From Pseudorhizobium endolithicum (GTDB taxonomy: Bacteria > Pseudomonadota > Alphaproteobacteria > Rhizobiales > Rhizobiaceae), in NCBI RefSeq assembly GCF_902153245.2, contig NZ_CABFWF030000012.1:374501-438500 (forward strand): DNA of 64,000 bases, given 5' to 3'. Below the pieces are notes generated by a model. That model ran no database searches, was not told where the DNA came from, and saw only the letters and a program-made list of their open reading frames with translations. The position numbers and the translations under genes are program-made. Shown one piece after another: positions 1 through 8,714 of the stretch (position 1 is the stretch's first letter; each line of letters opens with the position of its first letter).

Positions 1-630
1 AATGCCGAACTCAGCCTGCTCGCGGACCTCCTGCCGACCGCCGGCACTGCGAGCTTCACGCGCCAGCAGATCCCGCTCGGCCTCGGCCACGCCGTCTGGT
101 GCGCCCGCGACATCGTCGGCAACGAACCTTTCGCCGTGCTGCTTCCGGACATGATCATGTCGTCGGAGAAGAGCTGCCTCAAGGGCATGGTCGAGCTCTA
201 CGAACAGACCGGTGGCAACGTGCTTGCCGTCGAGGAGTGTGACCCGGAGCAGGCTCACAAATACGGCATCGTCGGTGTCGGCGAGAAGGTGGGCGAAGGC
301 TTCAGGATCACCGAGATGGTGGAGAAGCCCGCCAAGGGTACGGCGCCCTCGAACTTCTACATCAACGGGCGCTACATCCTGCAGCCCGAGATCTTCGGCA
401 TCCTGGAGACGCAGGAGCGCGGCGCCGGCAACGAGATCCAATTGACCGACGGCATGCTGGCGCTGGCGAGAAACCAGGAGTTCGCGGCCTACCACTTCAA
501 GGGCGAAACCTTCGACTGCGGCGCCAAGGACGGCTTCATCCTGGCCAACCTCGCCTTCGCCCTGCAACGCAGCGACATCCGCCCCGCGATCGAAGGGCCG
601 CTCAAGGATATGGTTTCGCGGCTGGCATAG
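1..630 (+). CDS. galU: UTP--glucose-1-phosphate uridylyltransferase, C-terminal part (5' end outside window)
   Basis: The reading frame is open from the first base, so the N-terminal nucleotide-binding part lies upstream and 209 residues are visible. GalU makes UDP-glucose from UTP and glucose-1-phosphate in the cytoplasm, feeding LPS, exopolysaccharide and cyclic glucan synthesis. Visible family motifs include [57 protein letters not shown] and the C-terminal FDCGAKDGF, in the order expected for bacterial GalU. A strong hairpin follows the stop codon. Identity is confident. The paralogue ExoN is an alternative that cannot be separated without the missing N-terminus. Confidence 0.9.
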   Translation, partial: NAELSLLADLLPTAGTASFTRQQIPLGLGHAVWCARDIVGNEPFAVLLPDMIMSSEKSCLKGMVELYEQTGGNVLAVEECDPEQAHKYGIVGVGEKVGEGFRITEMVEKPAKGTAPSNFYINGRYILQPEIFGILETQERGAGNEIQLTDGMLALARNQEFAAYHFKGETFDCGAKDGFILANLAFALQRSDIRPAIEGPLKDMVSRLA

Positions 631-657
631 CCGGCCTGGAATCATCGCCGATCGCCG

Positions 658-686
658 CAAACGCCCGCTCCCGCAGCGGGCGTTCT
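658..686. terminator. Hairpin terminator between convergent galU and the beta-barrel gene
   Basis: A 10-bp inverted repeat (AACGCCCGCT / AGCGGGCGTT, about 660-669 and 675-684) with a 5-nt loop starts 30 bp after galU and touches the stop codon of the convergent gene. The T-tract is short, so it may serve both directions. Confidence 0.6.
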
Positions 687-2197
687 CACTTCCGCAGGGT
701 CAGGCCCACGCCCGCGCGCAGCGTATCGGTGTCGTCGCCGCTGCGCAACGTCTGCTCGTATTCCACATCGCCGGTCAGATCGAGATAGGGGTTGATCGCC
801 CAGGCAAGACCAGCTCCGGCGCTCCAGGTGGTCTCGTCTTCGCCTTCAGGGAAATCCCGCAGCGTCGCACCGCCCGTCAGGCGGCCGACCAGCCTATGAC
901 GCAACTGGTGCGTCAGGACCGCCGTCAGGTCGTATTCCGCCCAGCCGCTGGCGCCTGGTGCCGTTGCATCCTGCAACGTCGTGCGCAAAGCAAGCTCCAC
1001 GTCGGTTCCCCGTTGGGGAGACCAGACGGCGCGGCCGTCGAGGGTCAGGCCGTCGAGGTGGGCGAGGCGCGCGTCGTCATAGTCCACCCGCTCGTAGCCG
1101 GCGGCCAGTTCACCGCGCAGCTTCTCGCCGAGATCGAATTCCACGCCCGCCCGTGCGAGGGAGCGCCAGGCGGAGCGTTCATAGCCGCTGGAATCATACC
1201 GGTCGTCATAGACGCTGCGGCCGCCGCCGACTTCCACAAAGGGTACGAGAGCGGGAGAGAGCGCATAACCCAGCCGCAACCTGCCGTCGACGGTCGTGCG
1301 GTTGCGGTCGCCGAGATCAAGCGAGGAGCCGTCCTGCAGCTCGGCATCCGTGTATACCTCCCGGCTGACGCCGACGCCGGCGAGGCCGCGGATCAGGCCG
1401 GCATCCCGTTCGAGGGTCAGGCCGGTATCGAACTGATGGACGCCGGACTGCACAGTCGCGCCGCCAATGGCGTTCGGGTCGTCGTTGTCTTCGCGCTCGA
1501 AACTGTATCCCGCTGAGAGGTTCGCTACGGTGTCGTCGGCGAGATCCAGCCGCAGATTCGCATCGAGGCGTCCTTCCGGCTCGATGTCGTCACGGTTGCC
1601 GATATCGCGTTCAAAGGTGCCTTCGCCATCGATGGAGAGTTCGTGCCGCGACCAGTCGGAGGTCAACGTGCCGCGGATGGCGGTGGAGAGATAGTCGCGC
1701 CTGGTCTTCACGTCGCCGGTGCGGATCGTCTCCCGGTTTATCGTCTGGCTGACCGAGGGCCGTAGCATGAAGGTGCCGAGGCGGATGCCGGTGGGGTCGC
1801 CGGGCAAGGCCGGCGCTTCGCCCGCATCGATAGGGCCGAGAGGCTCGTCGAAAGGCTGGTTGAGATCCTCTTCATAGGGAGGGTCCAGATCGGTGGATAT
1901 GGCAGGCGACCGCTCCGCCGACGAGATGGAGGCGGTGGTGGGGTCGGCGTCCGGGGCCGCGGCCTGATCGGCCGTATTGCCGGCGGCGGAGGGGATCGCC
2001 GCGACGCCCGAGGCAGACGCCGTTCCGGGGAGGGGCGGAAGGCTGCCGGGGTATACGGCGGCCTGCGCGGATGGGGCGGTGCCCAGGGCGGAAGAGCTCT
2101 GCCCGAACGCCGTGCCTGCGTTGGCCAGCGACGTGCAGGCAAGCAATATCGCCAACGCCTTGAGGCGCGGCGCTTTTCTTTCGCCTTGCTCGTCCAT
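686..2197 (-). CDS. Outer-membrane beta-barrel protein (BBP2-like) with disordered N-terminal linker
   Basis: This 503-residue protein starts with a Sec signal peptide (MDEQGERKAPRLKALAILLA, predicted cleavage after AFGQ near residue 33). A low-complexity Ala/Pro/Ser/Asp linker runs to about residue 120. The rest consists of alternating amphipathic strands typical of a 14-16-strand barrel, such as LRLDLADDTVANLSAGYSFE and ALSPALVPFVEVGGG. It resembles the BBP2/PF10082 outer-membrane proteins of rhizobia, whose role is unknown but often linked to exopolysaccharide loci. I chose the ATG at 2197 because the upstream extension has no signal-like sequence. The start faces kdsD with a gap of about 135 bp, so the two share a divergent promoter region. 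Confidence 0.72.
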   Translation of the reverse strand: MDEQGERKAPRLKALAILLACTSLANAGTAFGQSSSALGTAPSAQAAVYPGSLPPLPGTASASGVAAIPSAAGNTADQAAAPDADPTTASISSAERSPAISTDLDPPYEEDLNQPFDEPLGPIDAGEAPALPGDPTGIRLGTFMLRPSVSQTINRETIRTGDVKTRRDYLSTAIRGTLTSDWSRHELSIDGEGTFERDIGNRDDIEPEGRLDANLRLDLADDTVANLSAGYSFEREDNDDPNAIGGATVQSGVHQFDTGLTLERDAGLIRGLAGVGVSREVYTDAELQDGSSLDLGDRNRTTVDGRLRLGYALSPALVPFVEVGGGRSVYDDRYDSSGYERSAWRSLARAGVEFDLGEKLRGELAAGYERVDYDDARLAHLDGLTLDGRAVWSPQRGTDVELALRTTLQDATAPGASGWAEYDLTAVLTHQLRHRLVGRLTGGATLRDFPEGEDETTWSAGAGLAWAINPYLDLTGDVEYEQTLRSGDDTDTLRAGVGLTLRK

Positions 2198-2331
2198 GCC
2201 CTCGATCCGAAATGCCTCTGCCGCAGCGGTTATGCAAAGGTAAAGCCATGTGGTTAACACTTGGTTTGCCCGCGCAATCCCGTCCATTCCGCGCGATGGA
2301 CTTCGCCGGACAAAAGCGCTACATGCCGGCC

Positions 2332-3327
2332 ATGGCACAGCAAGCAATACAGTCTGTCCGGACGGATGTGATCGCATCGGCGCTACGGACGATCTCCGTG
2401 GAGAGGCAAGGCCTCGAAGCGCTGGAACGCGCCCTGCAGAACGGCCTCGGCCAGCCGTTCCAACAGGCTGTCGACCTGGTCCTGAACCTCACCGGGCGCG
2501 TCATCGTCACCGGCGTCGGAAAGAGCGGCCATATCGGGGCGAAGCTCGCGGCTTCGCTTGCCTCGACCGGTACGCCGGCCTCCTTCGTGCATGCGGCGGA
2601 AGCGAGCCACGGCGACCTCGGGATGATCTCGCGGGACGATGCGGTGATCGCCGTCTCCTGGAGCGGCGAGACGGCCGAGCTGCAGAGCATCGTCGGCTAT
2701 TGCCGCCGCTTTTCCATTCCGCTGATCGCGCTGACGGCCGGGGAGGTTTCGACCCTCGCGCGCGAAGCGAGCATCGTGCTGCTCCTGCCGAAGGAGCAGG
2801 AGGCCTGCCCGCACGGCCTGGCGCCGACCACCTCGACGCTGATGCAACTCGCGGTTGGCGACGCGCTTGCGGTGGCGCTTCTGGAGGCCCGCGGCTTCAC
2901 GGCGCTCGATTTCCGCGTCTTCCATCCCGGCGGCAAGCTGGGCGCCATGCTCAGCCACATCGGCGACGTCATGCATACCGGCGACCGCATTCCGCTGGTG
3001 CCGCAGGGCACGCCGCTACCGCAGGCCGTGATGACGCTGTCCGAAATGCGTTTCGGTTGCGTCGGAGTGACCGATGGGGACGGGCGCTTGTGCGGCATCG
3101 TGACCGACGGCGACCTGGCGCGGGGACTGAACCTCAACCTCAGCGAAATGCGGGTCGACGACATCATGACGCGCAATCCGAAGACGGTCGCGGAGAAGAC
3201 GCTCGCCACCACCGCGATGGGCCTGCTCAACAAGTATAATATCTCGGCGCTTATCGTCACCGACGAAGACCGGCGCCCCGTCGGTATCGTGCACTTCCAC
3301 GACCTGCTGCGCGTCGGCGTCGCCTAA
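2332..3327 (+). CDS. kdsD: Arabinose-5-phosphate isomerase, KpsF/GutQ family
   Basis: This 331-residue enzyme interconverts D-ribulose-5-phosphate and D-arabinose-5-phosphate, the first step of Kdo synthesis for lipopolysaccharide. The SIS domain (about residues 35-170) shows GVGKSGHIGAKLAASLAS, the HGDLGM segment and AVSWSGETAEL. Two CBS domains follow (about 205-331; VTDGDLARGL, DIMTRNPKTV, IVHFHDLLRVG). Length matches E. coli KdsD (328 aa). The start is ambiguous: in-frame ATGs at 2296, 2323 and 2332 exist and none has a strong Shine-Dalgarno; 2332 gives the family's usual N-terminus. The 3' end overlaps the convergent nfeD-like gene by 4 bp. Confidence 0.88.
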   Translation: MAQQAIQSVRTDVIASALRTISVERQGLEALERALQNGLGQPFQQAVDLVLNLTGRVIVTGVGKSGHIGAKLAASLASTGTPASFVHAAEASHGDLGMISRDDAVIAVSWSGETAELQSIVGYCRRFSIPLIALTAGEVSTLAREASIVLLLPKEQEACPHGLAPTTSTLMQLAVGDALAVALLEARGFTALDFRVFHPGGKLGAMLSHIGDVMHTGDRIPLVPQGTPLPQAVMTLSEMRFGCVGVTDGDGRLCGIVTDGDLARGLNLNLSEMRVDDIMTRNPKTVAEKTLATTAMGLLNKYNISALIVTDEDRRPVGIVHFHDLLRVGVA

Positions 3328-3779
3328 GCCGCGTCCACCTTCAGGTCGCGGCCTTGCGCTGAGACCACCTTCACGCGGGTCCCCGCCGCGAGATCCGGCC
3401 CTTCCACCGGCCACCACGTATCGTCCAGGCGGATACGACCGCGACCCTCGCGGATAGGCTCGTGCAGTGTCGCCGTGCGGCCGATGAGGCTTGCGCCGCG
3501 GCGGTTGAGAAGCGGCTCGTCGGTCGTCTCGTTTCTTGCGTAGAACCTGCGGCCGGCCAGTGCCAAAGCAATGGCGAGGGCGGCGAACAGCACCAGTTGC
3601 AACTGCCAGGACCAGAAGGCGGCTTCCCAAAGGAGCAGGGACAATGCCCCGACGACGATTGCAGCAAGGCCGATCCAGATGAGGAAGACGCCAGGTGCGA
3701 CGAGCTCGGCCGCCAGGAGAAGGATGCCGATGATCCACCACGTCCATGGGCCGAGATTGGAGGCGAGGCTCTGCAGCAT
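3324..3779 (-). CDS. NfeD-like integral membrane protein
   Basis: This 151-residue protein has two or three N-terminal membrane segments (about residues 13-33, 35-55, 58-78; TWWIIGILLLAAELVAPGVF is typical). A soluble C-terminal OB-fold NfeD domain follows (about 95-150; GRTATLHEPIREGRGRIRLDDTWWPVEG). NfeD proteins are encoded next to SPFH/stomatin proteins and act with them in membrane-microdomain and membrane-protein quality control. Here it lies 3 bp downstream of an SPFH gene in the same operon, which supports the call. The stop codon overlaps that of kdsD on the opposite strand. Confidence 0.85.
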   Translation of the reverse strand: MLQSLASNLGPWTWWIIGILLLAAELVAPGVFLIWIGLAAIVVGALSLLLWEAAFWSWQLQLVLFAALAIALALAGRRFYARNETTDEPLLNRRGASLIGRTATLHEPIREGRGRIRLDDTWWPVEGPDLAAGTRVKVVSAQGRDLKVDAA

Positions 3780-3782
3780 GGC

Positions 3783-4832
3783 TTAGGTCTCGCTGCGCGG
3801 TGCGAACGGATTGACGGGTGGCGTGGTTCGGGCTGGCGCCGGTGCTGCAGGACGAGGAGGGACCGTGGTCGCCGGCGCCGGCTGTGCAAGGGGCCTTGCC
3901 CTCGCCGGACCGTCGCCATCGCCGAACACCTCCCTGGCGACGGCCCCGATCCCGCCGAGGGATCCGATCAGGGAAGAGGCCTCCATCGGCATCAGAACGA
4001 TCTTGGAGTTCGGCGCCTTGCCGATTTCCGCCAGAGCCTCGGTGTATTTCTGCGCAACGAAGTAGTTGATCGCCTGGACATCGCCGACGGCAATTGCCTG
4101 GGAAACGGCCTGTGTCGCCTTGGCCTCTGCCTCCGCCAGCCGCTCGCGCGCCTCCGCCTCGCGGAAGGCGGCTTCGCGCTCGCCCTCCGCCTTCAGCACG
4201 GCGGCCTGCTTCGCGCCTTCGGCGCGCAGGATTTGCGCATTGCGCGCGCCCTCGGCCTCGAGTACCTGGGCGCGCTTCTCGCGTTCGGCCTTCATCTGGC
4301 GGCCCATGGCCTCGACGAGATCCGCCGGCGGCTGGATGTCCTTGATCTCGACGCGGGTTACCTTGATGCCCCAAGGGCCGACCGCTTCATCCACGACGCG
4401 AAGCAGCCGCTCGTTGATCACCTCGCGGTTGGAGAGGAGTTCGTCGAGATCCATGGATCCCATCACGGATCGGATGTTGGTCATCGTCAGGTTCTGGATG
4501 GCATTCTTGAGGTCGGCAATCTGATAGGCAGCCTGAGCCGGATTAAGGACTTGGTAGAAGGCCACGGCGTCTGCAGAGACGCTGGCATTGTCCTTGGTGA
4601 TGACTTCCTGGGTCGGCACGTCCAGAACCTGCTCCATCACGTTCATGCGGGCGCCGATGCGCTCTATGAAGGGCGTGATCAGGTTCAGACCCGGATCGAG
4701 GGTGCGGGTGTAGCGGCCGAACCGTTCGACAGTGTAGCGATATCCCTGCGGCACCGTCTTTATCCCGGCGAACAGCACCAGGATGACGAGTAGGACGATG
4801 GCAATAACGACAATATCGAAGCCGCCCAGCAT
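3783..4832 (-). CDS. SPFH/stomatin/prohibitin-family membrane protein (QmcA type)
   Basis: The 349-residue protein has one N-terminal membrane anchor (about residues 5-24, [20 protein letters not shown]) and an SPFH domain (about 25-190) with [19 protein letters not shown] and the family signature [22 protein letters not shown] long Ala/Glu-rich coiled coil (about 190-250) and a Pro/Ala-rich tail (300-349) follow. Such proteins form ring-like oligomers at the inner membrane and modulate proteases and membrane order. A strong GGAGGG Shine-Dalgarno precedes the ATG. It is the first gene of a two-gene operon with nfeD. Confidence 0.88.
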   Translation of the reverse strand: MLGGFDIVVIAIVLLVILVLFAGIKTVPQGYRYTVERFGRYTRTLDPGLNLITPFIERIGARMNVMEQVLDVPTQEVITKDNASVSADAVAFYQVLNPAQAAYQIADLKNAIQNLTMTNIRSVMGSMDLDELLSNREVINERLLRVVDEAVGPWGIKVTRVEIKDIQPPADLVEAMGRQMKAEREKRAQVLEAEGARNAQILRAEGAKQAAVLKAEGEREAAFREAEARERLAEAEAKATQAVSQAIAVGDVQAINYFVAQKYTEALAEIGKAPNSKIVLMPMEASSLIGSLGGIGAVAREVFGDGDGPARARPLAQPAPATTVPPRPAAPAPARTTPPVNPFAPRSET

Positions 4833-4902
4833 GGCTGACCCTCCAGCTCAAGAAGTTTGAGACTGGAGTATCATGTTCCCGCTGCGGATGAAACGAGGGA
4901 GC

Positions 4903-5937
4903 TCAGACCCAGCCCTGCAGTTCTCGCCGGACGACTTTTTCCAGCACGTCCATGCCCTCGCGACTGTCGTTCAGGCAGGGAATGTGGAGAAACTTCTCGC
5001 CGCCGTGATGCTGAAAGATCTCGCCTGCCTCGCCGGCGATCTCCTCGAGCGTTTCCAGACAGTCGGAGACGAAGCCGGGGTTCATGACGGCGATGCGCTT
5101 GACGCCCTCGTCGCCCAGCTTCTCCATGGTCTTGTCCGTGTAGGGTTGCAGCCATTCCTCCGGCCCGAAGCGGGACTGGAAGGTGACCATGAACTTCTCC
5201 TTCGGCAGGCCGAGGCGCTCGCGCAGCAGGCGGCCGGTCTTCTGGCAATGACAGTGATAGGGGTCGCCCTGCTTGAAGTAGGATTGCGGAATACCGTGGA
5301 AGGACGCCACCAGCACTTCCGGTTCCCAGTCCACCTGCGCCAGCGCCTTTTCGACGGAAACCGCCAGCGCTTCGATATAAGTCGGATCGTCGTGATAGGG
5401 CGGAACGGTCCGCACCGCCGGCTGCCAGCGCATCTTCATCAGATGTTCGAAGGCCTTGTCGTTCACCGTCGCCGTCGTCGAGGCGGAATACTGTGGATAA
5501 AGCGGGAAGAGCAGGATCTTTTCGCAGCCCTGCGCATGGAGCGCATCGATCCTGGAGGCGATCGAGGGCTTGCCGTAGCGCATTGCCCAGTCGACGACGA
5601 CATTCGGCAGGTCCTTCAGCCGCTCGGCCATCAGTTCGCCCTGGCTGCGGGTATAGGTCCGCAGGTAGCTCTCGTTGAGATCCTTGTTCCAGATCTCCTC
5701 ATAGGCCTTGCCGACCTTCTGCGGCCGCTTGTTGAGGACGATGCCGTGCAGGATCGGGTACCAGTAGAGCCGCGACCATTCGATCACCCGGCGGTCGGAG
5801 AGGAATTCGGCGAGATAGCGGCGCATCGACCAGTAGTCCGTGCCGTCGGGCGTCCCGAGGTTGACGAGAAGAACACCTACTTTCCCGAATTTGACCTGCG
5901 GGTGGCCTGGCGGCATGTGGCTGGCAGTGGCGTCCAT
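4903..5937 (-). CDS. hemH: Ferrochelatase
   Basis: This 344-residue enzyme inserts Fe2+ into protoporphyrin IX, the last step of haem synthesis. It shows the N-terminal KVGVLLVNLGTPDGTDYWSM, the catalytic-histidine motif ASFHGIPQSYFKQGDPYHCH and the catalytic glutamate in SDCLETLEEI. There is no C-terminal Fe-S cluster cysteine set. I chose the ATG at 5937, which has GGAATT about 8 nt upstream; a GTG ten codons further upstream (5967) is an alternative that would give 354 residues. The gene stands alone, 70 bp downstream of the SPFH start on the same strand. Confidence 0.95.
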   Translation of the reverse strand: MDATASHMPPGHPQVKFGKVGVLLVNLGTPDGTDYWSMRRYLAEFLSDRRVIEWSRLYWYPILHGIVLNKRPQKVGKAYEEIWNKDLNESYLRTYTRSQGELMAERLKDLPNVVVDWAMRYGKPSIASRIDALHAQGCEKILLFPLYPQYSASTTATVNDKAFEHLMKMRWQPAVRTVPPYHDDPTYIEALAVSVEKALAQVDWEPEVLVASFHGIPQSYFKQGDPYHCHCQKTGRLLRERLGLPKEKFMVTFQSRFGPEEWLQPYTDKTMEKLGDEGVKRIAVMNPGFVSDCLETLEEIAGEAGEIFQHHGGEKFLHIPCLNDSREGMDVLEKVVRRELQGWV

Positions 5938-6051
5938 CTGAGAATTCCGGTTGTTGTTCAACGGCACGGTGCCGTGTGAGGTGGGTTCTATCTAGAAACA
6001 AAAAGCGGCCCGGGGAAGCCCGGGCCGCGTGTGGCTGCGAGACAAATTGTC

Positions 6052-7998
6052 TTATCTCGCGGGAAGTTGAAGCTCCTGACCGATTTCCAGAAGATTCGGG
6101 TTGCGAAGCTCGTTCGCTTCGGCAATGCGCGTCCACACCGCACCATCGCCGTAGACGGATTCGGCAATCTTCCAGAGAGATTCGCCGCGGCTGACGGTAT
6201 GGGTTTGAGCGGTCGACGTCGCTTCGGCGGCGGGCGCGGTTGCTTGCGGAGCCGGAGCGGGCTCTGCGGATGCCGTCGTTTCAGCCGGGGCGGCGGGTTC
6301 TGCAGGGGCAGCCGCTCCGCTCGTCGCCGGTGCCGCAGGCTCGGCAGGGGCTTGGGCAGCCGGCGTGGTTTCAATCTCAGCCGTCCCTTCCGACGCCACC
6401 TCGGTGATGCGGCCCTCGGTGTAGGGCTTGTAGGGATTGTTCGCGGTCAGGTAGTCTGCAACCGCCTGCTCGAGATTGGGCCCGAAGTCATAGGGATTGA
6501 CCGCATTCGTGGCGAAGACCTCGTAGCCGTCACCGCCGCCGCGGACATAGTTGTTGGTCACGACCCCATAGGTCTTTTCCGGATCGAGTGGCACGAAGCC
6601 GTCGCCTTCCTTCACCTGCACGTCGGTGATCCGTTCACCGGCGGGCCTGGACTTGTCGAAGGAGTATTTCATGCCGGCCACCTGGGGAAAACGTCCGGCA
6701 ACCTCTTCGATCTGGCCGACGCCATTCTCCAGTGCCGCGAGGAGATCGGAGCCCTTGAGCTGGAAGGTGGCGATCGTGTTCTGGAACGGCAGGACCGTCA
6801 GGACCTCACCCATGGTGACCTCGCCGGCGTCGATGGAGGCGCGCAGGCCGCCGCTGTTGGCGATCGAAATGGTGATGCCCTGATCCTTGACCCGGTCGAG
6901 CTGGGCGTCGGCTACGAGGTTGCCCATCGAGCATTCCTCGACACGGCAGACGTTGCGGTCGCCGACGATGACGTCCTGCGCGGAGCCGACGACCTTCTGT
7001 TTCAGCTCTTCCAGCGGCTTGCCGAGCTCGTCCACCTTTGCGGAAAAGCCGGCATCGGGAACGACGGAGGCATCAAGCAGTTGGGGCGCACCCTCGGCGG
7101 ATTTCACCACGCCGTTGTCGTCGAAAACGACCTTCAGGTCGCCGAGGTATTTCGAATAGGCATAGGCCTGCACGATCGGGACATCGGTGCCGGCCGGGTT
7201 CTTGACCAGTGTCGGATAGGGACCGGCCGCTTTTTCGTCCGTGCTGGAGAGCAGGGTATGGCTGTGCCCGCCGACAATGACGTCGATGCCGTCGACCGCC
7301 GCGGCGATCTGTTTGTCGCGCTCATAGCCGACATGCGAGAGGAGCACGATCTTGTTGATTCCCTGGCCCTGCAGGTCGGCAACGGCCTTCTTCAGGTATT
7401 CCACTTCGTCCTCGAAGCGGATCTGATCGCCCGGCGACGAGGTCTCGTCCGTGTCGGTCGCCAGCACGGAGACGATGGCGACCTTCTGACCGCCCATTTC
7501 CTTGACGATGTAGGGCTCGAACTTGCCGGCCACGGGGCTGCCCTCGGCCGCGATCGTGTTGCCGGAGATGATGGGGAAGTCGGCGGCGTCGATGAACTTC
7601 AGGAGTTCCTCGGGACCATCGTCGAATTCATGGTTGCCGATCGCCATGGCGTCGAAGCGGATGCCGTTCATGAAGTCGGCGATCGGGCCGCTCTTGAACA
7701 TGCTGTAGAACAGCGAGCCCTGGAACTGGTCGCCGGCGTCGAGCACCAGGACGTTTGCATCCTGCAACTCGCCGCGGCGGGTGTCGATGGCGGTCTTCAC
7801 GCGGGCGATGCCACCGAAGCACTCGTTCTTCGAGGCCTCTTCCTCGGAGCAGGTGGAATCGTATTTGTTGATCGCCTCTATGCGGGAGTGAAGATCGTTG
7901 ATGTGGAGGATATTGAGTTCGTAGTCCGCCAGTGCGGTGCCGGCAAAGAGGGCAATCGCCGAGGCCGTCATCAGCCCCAGTCTCAATGTCTTCGTCAT
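6052..7998 (-). CDS. Periplasmic 5'-nucleotidase/cyclic phosphodiesterase with C-terminal LysM domain
   Basis: The 648-residue precursor has a signal peptide (cleavage near TALA-DYEL, residue 24). The calcineurin-like metallophosphatase domain shows all metal-binding blocks: NILHINDLHSR, VLDAGDQFQGS, GNHEFDDG, LLSHVGYERD and GGHSHT. A 5_nucleotid_C domain follows (about 335-510; VEECSMGNLVADAQLD). An Ala/Pro/Glu-rich linker (about 525-595) leads to a LysM domain (HTVSRGESLWKIAESVYGDG ... IGQELQLP) expected to bind peptidoglycan. The family hydrolyses extracellular nucleotides to nucleosides and phosphate. The LysM tail would tether the enzyme to the wall. An AGGAGAGAG Shine-Dalgarno supports the start. 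Confidence 0.88.
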   Translation of the reverse strand: MTKTLRLGLMTASAIALFAGTALADYELNILHINDLHSRIEAINKYDSTCSEEEASKNECFGGIARVKTAIDTRRGELQDANVLVLDAGDQFQGSLFYSMFKSGPIADFMNGIRFDAMAIGNHEFDDGPEELLKFIDAADFPIISGNTIAAEGSPVAGKFEPYIVKEMGGQKVAIVSVLATDTDETSSPGDQIRFEDEVEYLKKAVADLQGQGINKIVLLSHVGYERDKQIAAAVDGIDVIVGGHSHTLLSSTDEKAAGPYPTLVKNPAGTDVPIVQAYAYSKYLGDLKVVFDDNGVVKSAEGAPQLLDASVVPDAGFSAKVDELGKPLEELKQKVVGSAQDVIVGDRNVCRVEECSMGNLVADAQLDRVKDQGITISIANSGGLRASIDAGEVTMGEVLTVLPFQNTIATFQLKGSDLLAALENGVGQIEEVAGRFPQVAGMKYSFDKSRPAGERITDVQVKEGDGFVPLDPEKTYGVVTNNYVRGGGDGYEVFATNAVNPYDFGPNLEQAVADYLTANNPYKPYTEGRITEVASEGTAEIETTPAAQAPAEPAAPATSGAAAPAEPAAPAETTASAEPAPAPQATAPAAEATSTAQTHTVSRGESLWKIAESVYGDGAVWTRIAEANELRNPNLLEIGQELQLPAR

Positions 7999-8150
7999 CG
8001 TCTCTCTCCTGTTTCGCTCCGTCGGCAGCCGGCTTCCACACCGGCCCTTCTGTCCCACCGACCGTGCCGGGGCATGTTTTCATCAGGGACAGGCGACTTC
8101 AAGCGGAAATGTGCAGCGCAACGGGAGCGATCGGCACGGGGGCTTGCCGC

Positions 8151-8180
8151 CAAAGAAAAACCCCGCCGGAGCGAGGTTCG
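8151..8180 (-). terminator. Rho-independent terminator of omp10
   Basis: On the minus strand a stem AACCTCG / CGGGGTT (one G-T pair) with loop CTCCGG is followed by TTTTTCTTT. It lies 22 bp after the omp10 stop codon. Confidence 0.75.
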
Positions 8181-8201
8181 GAAGAAAGCCTGGACACTGG
8201 A

Positions 8202-8564
8202 TCAGCTACGGCGGGTCAGTGAGAACTGGGCGCCGCTGTCCTGCGTGCAGTTCAGCTGGCTCGACGTCACCAGCGCGCAGTTGACGCGTGACTGGGTGTT
8301 GCGCACCAGCGAGGTCATGTTGATCTCGACGAGCGTGGGCGAGAGGCTGACATAGGTGCCGGAGGCAAGTAGCGTGTTGCTGTCGGTGGAGCGCGTGCTG
8401 AAGGTGCCGCCCTGGAAGGTGGAGACGATCCCGTTCGGATCGGCCCAACTGCCTTCGACGCCCTGCGGCTGTGCCTGCTGTGGCGGAAGCCGCGGAGGGG
8501 CGGAGGAAACGCAGGCGGTCAGCGTGGCGGCAGCAATGAACACGAGGCTCGTCTTCAATTTCAT
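8202..8564 (-). CDS. omp10: Outer-membrane lipoprotein of the Omp10 family
   Basis: This 120-residue protein has a lipoprotein signal with a lipobox (ATLTAC, lipidated Cys18) and the Omp10 core seen in Brucella: [31 protein letters not shown] and [26 protein letters not shown]. Two conserved cysteines (VNC, LNC) may form a disulphide. Brucella Omp10 is a minor surface-exposed lipoprotein; no catalytic role is known. GGGAGACTGACCC precedes the ATG. It is monocistronic, with a hairpin upstream and a terminator downstream. Confidence 0.88.
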   Translation of the reverse strand: MKLKTSLVFIAAATLTACVSSAPPRLPPQQAQPQGVEGSWADPNGIVSTFQGGTFSTRSTDSNTLLASGTYVSLSPTLVEINMTSLVRNTQSRVNCALVTSSQLNCTQDSGAQFSLTRRS

Positions 8565-8660
8565 GGGTCAGTCTCCCGCGGTACGGCCGAGGCCGAGGTT
8601 GTCCGGTCCTATCTATCGCACATGGCGGCGCTTGGCAGCCCCTTGCGGCGGTTTCAACAG

Positions 8661-8693
8661 AGGAAATGTCCCGTTTTGTGACGGGCATTTCCC
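8661..8693 (-). terminator. Probable terminator of homospermidine synthase
   Basis: The hairpin has arms GAAATG-T-CCCG (8663-8673) and CGGGC-ATTTC (8682-8691), one bulge, and an A/T-rich loop. It lies 22 bp beyond the stop codon of the minus-strand gene. The T-tract is short (ATTTCC), so it could instead belong to the omp10 leader. Confidence 0.45.
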
Positions 8694-8714
8694 TGCTGAG
8701 GCCGAAAAGCCTGC

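Noticed and set aside
6031..8355. Long open frame on the plus strand opposite the 5'-nucleotidase (about 774 codons)
   Set aside because: It is the antisense shadow of a well-supported gene, caused by high GC and codon bias; it has no domain-like sequence.
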